A stretch of 19,783 nucleotides of DNA from JBDIBB01 sp039812685 (GTDB lineage: Bacteria > Acidobacteriota > Vicinamibacteria > Vicinamibacterales > JAFNAJ01): assembly GCA_039812685.1 (NCBI GenBank), contig JBDIBB010000075.1, forward strand, positions 1 through 19,783, read 5' to 3'. The notes beneath the pieces were generated by a model. It was not told where the DNA came from. It ran no database searches and saw only the letters and a list, made by a program, of their open reading frames with translations. The position numbers were made by a program, and so were the translations under genes. Positions 18,201 to 19,783 of the stretch are shown piece after piece; within the stretch, counting starts at the first letter, position 1, and the number at the start of each line of letters is the position of its first letter.

Positions 18201-18549
18201 GAGCGACGGCGACATCTTCCCTTACATGTTCCGGGAAGCCGGCCTCGGGCCGCTCATCGGACGGCGCTCGTGGGGCGGCGTGGTGGGCATCTCCGGCCGC
18301 GGCCCGCTGATCGACGGCGGCGTCATCTCGGTGCCCGAGTCGGGCCTGGCCAACGCGAAGGGCGAATGGGTGATCGAGGGCTACGGCGTCGATCCCGACA
18401 TCATGGTCGAGAACGATCCGAAGTCGGTGATCGCCGGCGGGGATCCGCAGCTCGAGCGCGCCGTCGCCGAGGTGATGAAGAAGCTGCAGGCGCGGCCGGT
18501 GAAGCTGCCCGGCAAGCCGGCCGGGCCGGTGAAGGTGGAGAAGCGATAG
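15214..18549 (+). CDS. Secreted tricorn-like protease (S41 family, beta-propellers plus PDZ)
   Basis: The 1,111-residue protein opens with a signal peptide (MRALFRVAGLWLLGLAAILAVASRADA in outline, residues 1-27), so it should be periplasmic or extracytoplasmic. Two beta-propeller regions follow (~30-330 and ~340-700), marked by WD40/TolB-like units such as FSPDGKWIAF, WSPDGSRIAF and WSSDGGRIAF. A Lys/Ala/Glu-rich linker (~559-591) interrupts the second. The catalytic half has a helical region (WRRYRDWFYVENMHGFDW, ~722-740), a PDZ domain (~805-875) and an S41 core (~909-1085). Aligned with Thermoplasma tricorn, His746 is H772 (VQHTY), Ser965 is S997 (SSDGDIF) and Glu1023 is E1055 (IEGYGVDPD); the Ser-to-Glu distance of 58 matches exactly. 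The Ser745 position is Gln. It probably trims peptides. GGAGG (15203-15207) lies 6 nt before ATG 15214. It stands opposed to, and between, imuB and dnaE2. Confidence 0.92.
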   Translation: MRALFRVAGLWLLGLAAILAVASRADAQTRLLRFPAIHGDRVAFTYAGDLWIAPAAGGTAIRLTAHPGIELFARFSPDGKWIAFTGQYDGDEQVYVMPAGGGEPKQLTFYPARGPLTPRWGYDNQVYGWTPDGRSIVFRSQRDSWTLGQTRLYTVPMTGGPAAPLPMPESGAGDYSPDGSKIVYSPLFRDFRPEKRYGGGQANDLFIFDLKANDARRVIDHPRADRDPMWIGNAIYFTSDRDGTFNLYAYDVTSAKVTPVTTSRTWDVRWPSSDHQSRIVYELNGELQLLDVKTGKSAPIVITVPDDGLWKRPSRVSAAQQITSAVLSPRGERALFSARGDVFTAPVEKGPTRNLTQTSNAHDKWARWSPDGSRIAFISDLSGEEELYVVAQDGSGRPERLTSGGSAMRYAPEWSSDGGRIAFGDKDGRIFVYSFDDKSLKQVYDAQRDQVRDYAWSPRGHVLAFSANMPNGFRAIHLWNETDGQVRQVTDELFNAHSPAWDPDGDYLFYLSDREYAPQISGAEFNYATSRTTGIFALALRRDVKHPFPPESDEVTPAGEDKPAGDARPEGAAAAKPGEKPAAKKADEKPLVIDFDGLGARVARVPVEADNYSGLSAKKGHLLYTVGGAFYYGRQSDRRTSLRLYALKDRKETVLADDIQGYALSSDGSKVLVRAGQNWQVLDATPQGAQAANRKTVSTAGLMVDRVPEQEWTQIFNEVWRRYRDWFYVENMHGFDWAALRKQYAAWLPYVAHRSDLNYVISEMISELTVQHTYVEGGDFQIPPRPRVALPGARFELEASTGRYRITKVFQGHNEESIYRAPLTEIGVDVKVGDYLLAIDGEPLSATEDPYRLLRNKADRPVALTVNAKPATDGARTVTFMPVTSESDLIYLDWVTANRKRVSELTSGRVGYLHVPDMGGPGIREFIKYYYGQIAKEGLVVDVRANGGGNVSRMLIERLRRKVLGLNYGRTDDLPDTYPDGTFAGPMAAILDERSSSDGDIFPYMFREAGLGPLIGRRSWGGVVGISGRGPLIDGGVISVPESGLANAKGEWVIEGYGVDPDIMVENDPKSVIAGGDPQLERAVAEVMKKLQARPVKLPGKPAGPVKVEKR

Positions 18550-18550
18550 G

Positions 18551-19783
18551 CTAATCCCAGCAGCCTTCCACCACCCACTGGTTCGAGGTGAGGTCGCGGC
18601 TGAGCCGGTAGATCCCTCCGCCGGCCACCGCGACGTCCCATTCCTCCCGGTCCCACGGCCCGCCCCGGCGTCCAGGGGCGGGCCGTTCGCGCCACCACTC
18701 GCCAGACGTGCGCCAGGGGCCGGCGGCCTCCCGCACCTCGCCCCCCACGATCGTGGTGACGGGCCGCGTGCCACCGGGCGCCGTGGCCAGGCCCGCCGCC
18801 AGCCGCACGGGACGCCCGTTGTCGCCAAGGGTGATTCGCGCCGGCAGCGGTCGCCGATACCGGCGCAGCACTGCCGCCGGTTCACCCTGCCGCGCGTGCC
18901 GCTGCCCATCGTCAGCCGTGCGCGGCGTGGGCGCGGCTGACGCCGGCGCGCGGCTCGGGACAGGCTCGGGCGCGAACCGATCCAGGGCGAAGACACCGGG
19001 GCGCAGCGTATCGGCCACCCGCGGCTGCCCGCAGCGCCCCTCACCCATCAGCGCCGCCAGGCGGGCCATCAGCGTCGAGATCTGATCGGGCGCCGGCAGC
19101 GGCCGCCGCCACAGCGAATGCTGCACCACGCGGCCTGGCGCGAGGTCGAGCGTGAGCGTCACCTCGTCGATGCCCGCCCCCGGCGGATACGACTCGAGGT
19201 GCAGGAGCAGCAGCGTGCGCAGCGCCTTCGTGTCGCGCATCGGGACCGGCACCTGCAGGTAGCGCGCGCTCACCTCGCGCGTGATCAGGCGCAGCCACAG
19301 CCGCAGGCCCACGGCGCCGCGCTCGGTCCGCTCGAGCCGCGCGCACAACGGCTCCAGCAGGCGGGTCAGCACGAACGACAGGGGTTCGAGCGCCTCGATC
19401 GGCCAGTCGAGCGCCAGCGTCTGCATGCAGGGCTCCTCCGCCACCTCGCGTACCAGCGGGCGCAGGTCGTCGCCGTGCGCGAGCCGATGCCAGCGCACGC
19501 CGGCCTCGCCAAGCCGACCGTGCAGTTCCGCGCGCGGCAGCGCGGCGAGATCGCCGACCGTCAGTAGCCCCCAGCGCCGCAGCGTATCGAGCAGGGACAA
19601 GGCTTCGGGCGGCGACGGCGGGCACGGCGGCGGCGCCATGCGGTAATGACGCGATGCGCCCGCGGTTGCCGGGCGCGAGGGCTTCGCCGGCGCGGGCACC
19701 GGGGCCCCGGGTTGGTCGGCCAGGGCCAGCAGGGCGAGCGGCAACGGCGCCAGCACCCGCGCCTCGTGCCCCGGCGGCACCAC
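18551..19783 (-). CDS. imuB: ImuB, Y-family polymerase-like mutasome adaptor (C-terminal part; start beyond right edge)
   Basis: About 410 residues are visible before the stop at 18551-18553; the N-terminal palm-like region is off the window. ImuB is a catalytically inactive Y-family homologue that links DnaE2 to the beta clamp during translesion synthesis. Numbering from the edge, LLDTLRRWGLLTVGDLAALPRAEL (64-87 in outline) is the helix-hairpin-helix thumb region. The little-finger region covers about 120-215 (ALDWPIEALEPLSFVLTRLL, RLITREVSARYLQVPVPMRD). QHSLW (221-225, bases 19109-19123) fits a beta-clamp-binding pentapeptide at the position used by mycobacterial ImuB. The C-terminus, WDREEWDVAVAGGGIYRL then NQWVVEGCWD, is the family's conserved end. 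Its stop is 1 bp from the stop of the convergent protease gene. Whether imuA lies upstream cannot be seen. Confidence 0.93.
   Translation of the reverse strand: MVPPGHEARVLAPLPLALLALADQPGAPVPAPAKPSRPATAGASRHYRMAPPPCPPSPPEALSLLDTLRRWGLLTVGDLAALPRAELHGRLGEAGVRWHRLAHGDDLRPLVREVAEEPCMQTLALDWPIEALEPLSFVLTRLLEPLCARLERTERGAVGLRLWLRLITREVSARYLQVPVPMRDTKALRTLLLLHLESYPPGAGIDEVTLTLDLAPGRVVQHSLWRRPLPAPDQISTLMARLAALMGEGRCGQPRVADTLRPGVFALDRFAPEPVPSRAPASAAPTPRTADDGQRHARQGEPAAVLRRYRRPLPARITLGDNGRPVRLAAGLATAPGGTRPVTTIVGGEVREAAGPWRTSGEWWRERPAPGRRGGPWDREEWDVAVAGGGIYRLSRDLTSNQWVVEGCWD

Noticed and set aside
16153..19044. 963-residue minus-strand open frame across the protease gene
   Set aside because: Antisense of the clearly homologous tricorn-like gene and out of frame with imuB; composition is typical of a G+C-driven shadow frame.

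Overview
The window is about 70% G+C bacterial DNA, densely coding, with strong G/C bias at third codon positions. The gene set is a signal-peptide tricorn-like protease, a CBM9-like/DUF5916 outer-membrane barrel, a huge kinase-like/PEGA protein, ImuB and DnaE2, and an atypical CcmH. It suggests an acidobacterium, perhaps of the Vicinamibacteria (Luteitalea-like) group. That placement is an inference from gene families; no rRNA or other phylogenetic marker lies in the window. I found no tRNA, rRNA, CRISPR array, insertion sequence or prophage.

Left part (1-6573). The C-terminal end of an unidentified Pro/Ala-rich protein with a basic tail runs off the left edge. It is followed by a small membrane-anchored CcmH-family protein. 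Converging on ccmH is a 5.5-kb gene for a giant single-pass membrane protein: a degenerate kinase-like domain, a roughly 1,200-residue low-complexity linker, one membrane helix and about four PEGA repeats.

Middle (6574-11444). Threonine synthase (thrC) is transcribed divergently from the giant gene. A perfect 30-bp palindrome follows it, then a bactofilin, then a secreted CBM9-like/DUF5916 protein predicted to be an outer-membrane barrel. That last gene converges on dnaE2 across a hairpin-forming gap.

Right part (11445-19783). This holds two components of the ImuB-DnaE2 SOS mutagenesis (translesion) polymerase system, both on the minus strand. Instead of being adjacent they are separated by a complete 3.3-kb plus-strand gene for a secreted tricorn-like S41 protease. 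dnaE2 appears to have its own promoter (-35/-10 spaced 17 bp) with a GTTC-N7-GTTC-type LexA operator candidate over the predicted start site. The DnaE2 protein has a CxxC...CxxC zinc-ribbon-like insert, a PHP domain lacking key metal ligands, and two adjacent 7-bp tandem repeat arrays inside its coding sequence. imuB runs off the right edge. The DnaE2/ImuB region is the most unusual part of the window; the pseudokinase-PEGA protein is second. The rest looks like ordinary chromosomal gene content.
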